Positions 5,885 through 7,548 of a stretch of DNA of 7,548 nucleotides are shown here, piece by piece. The stretch lies in contig CANHQC010000091.1 in the NCBI GenBank assembly GCA_947462695.1, positions 1 to 7,548 on the forward strand, read 5' to 3'. The DNA comes from Flavobacteriales bacterium. Lineage in GTDB: Bacteria; Bacteroidota; Bacteroidia; Flavobacteriales_D; Crocinitomicaceae. Under the pieces are notes generated by a model. The model worked only from the letters and a program-made list of their open reading frames with translations, did not search any database and was not told the origin of the DNA. The position numbers and the translations under genes were made by a program. How positions within the stretch are numbered: position 1 is the stretch's first letter; the number at the start of each line of letters is the position of its first letter.

Positions 5885-6640
5885 ATGAATGAACCGAAAA
5901 AAATAGGAATTGTAGGCGCAGGATGGCTCGGCCTTCCCCTTGCTGAACATTTTAGGCTAAAGGGATACAAGGTTTTTGCCACTACAACCAATGAAGAAAA
6001 AAAGACTAGACTGACAGAATTAGGGATTCAATCAGCGTTGTATTCAGAGGATATAAGCGCTCCTTCTTGGTTCAATGAATTGGATTGGTGTGTGGTAAAT
6101 TTCCCGCCGCGAAAATCAAGTGACTATTCGAAACAGGTAAAGGACCTTATTCAACGGCTTCCTTCTTCATGCAAACTCATTTTTACCAGTTCTACTGGAG
6201 TTTATCCGCAAGAATCGGGTATGGTTACTGAAGAAACTGAAGTCGATCAACACCATGTTGTTTCCTTGGCTGAAAAAGTCATTCAGCACGCTAACCGCGA
6301 TTGGTATATTTTGCGTTTGGCAGGATTGGTTGGGCCAGATAGAAATCCAGTCCATTTCTTAAGCGGCCGCGAAGTAAGTAATGGTCAACACCCCATTAAT
6401 TTAGTGGATCAACAGGATTGTATTCAAGCCATCAGTGCATTGGTCGCGAGCAATCTTTCGAGTCAAGTATTCAATGTGGCGTATCCGAGTCATCCTTCTA
6501 AAGAGGCGTATTACACACAAAAAGCAGAAACAGTAGGATTAGTCCCTCCAGTTTTTAGTCATGGAGACTCACCAGGAAAGACTATCGATGGTTCTAAAAT
6601 TACCAGGTTGACTTCGTTTAACTACAACTATAAGCCATAG
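5885..6640 (+). CDS. YeeZ-like NAD(P)-binding SDR/epimerase-family protein
   Basis: The product is a 251-residue cytoplasmic Rossmann-fold protein of the extended SDR (NAD-dependent epimerase) type. The nucleotide-binding motif is IVGAGWLG (residues 9-16). It is followed by SSTGVYP (102-108), LRLAGLVGP (143-151), an INLVDQQDCIQAI segment and the C-terminal tail KTIDGSKITRL. This order, including 'GWLG-PLA', 'STxVY' and 'RLAGLVGP-R-P', matches my recollection of E. coli YeeZ, a structurally known protein of uncertain substrate. The SDR tyrosine is present (Y107), but the usual Y-x-x-x-K lysine is not obvious, so catalysis is unproven. I chose ATG 5885 because it places GAGWLG at the usual distance from the N-terminus; upstream in-frame ATGs at 5858, 5867 and 5876 would add a tail starting MCCMNEMIC that is not typical of the family. 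It stands alone on the plus strand after the divergent spacer. Confidence 0.85.
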   Translation: MNEPKKIGIVGAGWLGLPLAEHFRLKGYKVFATTTNEEKKTRLTELGIQSALYSEDISAPSWFNELDWCVVNFPPRKSSDYSKQVKDLIQRLPSSCKLIFTSSTGVYPQESGMVTEETEVDQHHVVSLAEKVIQHANRDWYILRLAGLVGPDRNPVHFLSGREVSNGQHPINLVDQQDCIQAISALVASNLSSQVFNVAYPSHPSKEAYYTQKAETVGLVPPVFSHGDSPGKTIDGSKITRLTSFNYNYKP

Positions 6641-6700
6641 ATTTTACAAGAAATTGAATCGTTTAAGACAACATTTAATTTATTTTTACGTCTGTTTATT

Positions 6701-7548
6701 ATGCTAAGGTCAGCTCTCCTCTTCCTACTAATTTTACTGTCGACATACAGTAAGGCTTCACATATTGTTGGAGGAGATATTTACTACGATTACCTTGGAA
6801 ACAATAATTACCGCTTTTATGTAACGGTATACCGTGATTGCCTTTCAACTGGCGCGGCATTTGATGACCCTTTAGCGTTGGGGATTTATACGCAAAACAA
6901 CTCACAACCTTTTCAGACACTCTCACTGGGTTTTCCAGGAAGTGTTGTGCTGCCCGTTGTATTCAATAATCCGTGTGTGACACCTCCAACCAATATTTGT
7001 GTTGAAAAGGCTGTTTACACTGTTGTTGTCAATTTACCACCAATTCAAGGCGGTTATACGGTTAGTTATCAACGGTGCTGCCGTGGCCCGAATATTACGA
7101 ATTTATCTCAACCCGATAATACTGGCTTGACCTTAACGGCGCATGTTCCAGGTATTGAGACTGGCGCTATGGCGAACAGTAGCCCGAGATTTACGAATTA
7201 CCCACCTCTTCTATTGTGTAATAACGACGACCTCATTTTTGATCATTCCGCTACAGATCCTGATGGCGATCAACTTGTTTATTCATTGGTTTCACCTTGG
7301 TCAGGAGCAAACTCCGTCAATCCAGCCCCGGTTCCTCCTCCGGGACCACCGTACTTCCCAGTTACATGGGGGGGGACTTTTAGTCCAGCTAATCCACTGG
7401 GTCCTGGAGCAAGTATTTCAATTGATCCGACTACAGGGATTCTGACAGCCTCACCCCAATTGCTTGGTTTGTTTGTTGTAGGAATTCGGGTGCAAGAATA
7501 CCGTAACGGTGTGTTGATTGGAGAAACCCTTCGTGATTTTCTATTCCG
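6701..7548 (+). CDS. Large exported surface protein, N-terminal part, cut by the window edge
   Basis: The first 282 codons are visible and the frame is still open at the window end. The ATG at 6701 starts a signal peptide (residues 1-19, cleavage likely SKA|S20). The mature start SHIVGGDIYYDYLGNNNYRF, the VYRDC segment, the QRCCRG motif (125-129) and the later DPDGDQLVYSL (186-196) are typical of long Bacteroidota surface proteins that usually end in a gliding-motility-associated or T9SS C-terminal domain. Cysteines at 47, 92, 100, 126, 127 and 173 suggest disulfides after export. The DPDGD motif is calcium-binding-like, as in cadherin- or PKD-type repeats. A proline-rich linker (208-220, PAPVPPPGPPYFP) is followed by a run of eight G's (7368-7375). 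No ligand or enzymatic role can be assigned. The 60 bp before the start has only a poor promoter match (TTG 6654-6656, TAATTTAT 6676-6683). Confidence 0.9.
   Translation, partial: MLRSALLFLLILLSTYSKASHIVGGDIYYDYLGNNNYRFYVTVYRDCLSTGAAFDDPLALGIYTQNNSQPFQTLSLGFPGSVVLPVVFNNPCVTPPTNICVEKAVYTVVVNLPPIQGGYTVSYQRCCRGPNITNLSQPDNTGLTLTAHVPGIETGAMANSSPRFTNYPPLLLCNNDDLIFDHSATDPDGDQLVYSLVSPWSGANSVNPAPVPPPGPPYFPVTWGGTFSPANPLGPGASISIDPTTGILTASPQLLGLFVVGIRVQEYRNGVLIGETLRDFLF

Noticed and set aside
6641..6700. Promoter for the last gene
   Set aside because: TAATTTAT and TATTTTTA deviate from TAnnTTTG or have the wrong spacing to TTG at 6654-6656; too weak to list.
7143..7445. Plus-strand 100-codon frame inside the last gene
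   Set aside because: It is out of frame with the continuous 282-codon surface-protein frame, which has a signal peptide and family motifs.
1..7548. CRISPR array, toxin-antitoxin, phage or transposase genes
   Set aside because: No regularly spaced repeats, no transposase or integrase motifs and no paired small frames with known folds were seen on either strand.

Overview
The window looks like chromosomal DNA from a member of the Bacteroidota, most likely Flavobacteriales; a Fluviicola/Crocinitomicaceae-type organism is a guess. The evidence is AT-rich DNA, no Shine-Dalgarno motifs ahead of the genes, a promoter-like TAnnTTTG element, a type IX secretion (T9SS)-type C-terminal sorting domain, the start of a long SHIVGGDIYYDYLG-type surface protein, and a COX15/CtaA-type heme A synthase.

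Layout. At 1-1764, on the minus strand, lie two tandem paralogous genes for exported right-handed beta-helix proteins. The upstream one (373-1764) is complete and the downstream one (1-362) is cut by the window edge. The stretch 1765-2504 has no convincing intact gene. It holds a decayed N-terminal gene fragment (1892-2071, minus), two near-identical terminator hairpins (2196-2221 and 2475-2501), small inverted repeats (2328-2341, 2369-2397) and a probable degenerate tRNA copy (2412-2474). At 2505-2578 there is an intact minus-strand tRNA with anticodon CAT. Its leader carries an unusual hairpin-forming repeat (2613-2670) that copies the first 12 bases of the tRNA, and a good promoter candidate at 2731-2760. 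Then, still on the minus strand, come ctaA (2772-3782), a 50-bp near-perfect palindrome (3809-3858) and acs (3883-5784). A divergent intergenic region (5785-5884) separates acs from a plus-strand YeeZ-like Rossmann/SDR protein (5885-6640), which is followed by the 5' part of a large exported surface protein (6701 to the window end).

How the genes work together. ctaA (heme A for aa3-type oxidases) and acs (acetate activation) are core aerobic metabolism, but they are separate functions that happen to share a strand. Both window edges carry secreted surface proteins, as is usual in gliding, T9SS-bearing Bacteroidota. I found no defence system, CRISPR array or intact mobile element. The most unusual material is non-coding: the rearranged tRNA neighbourhood and the acs-ctaA palindrome.
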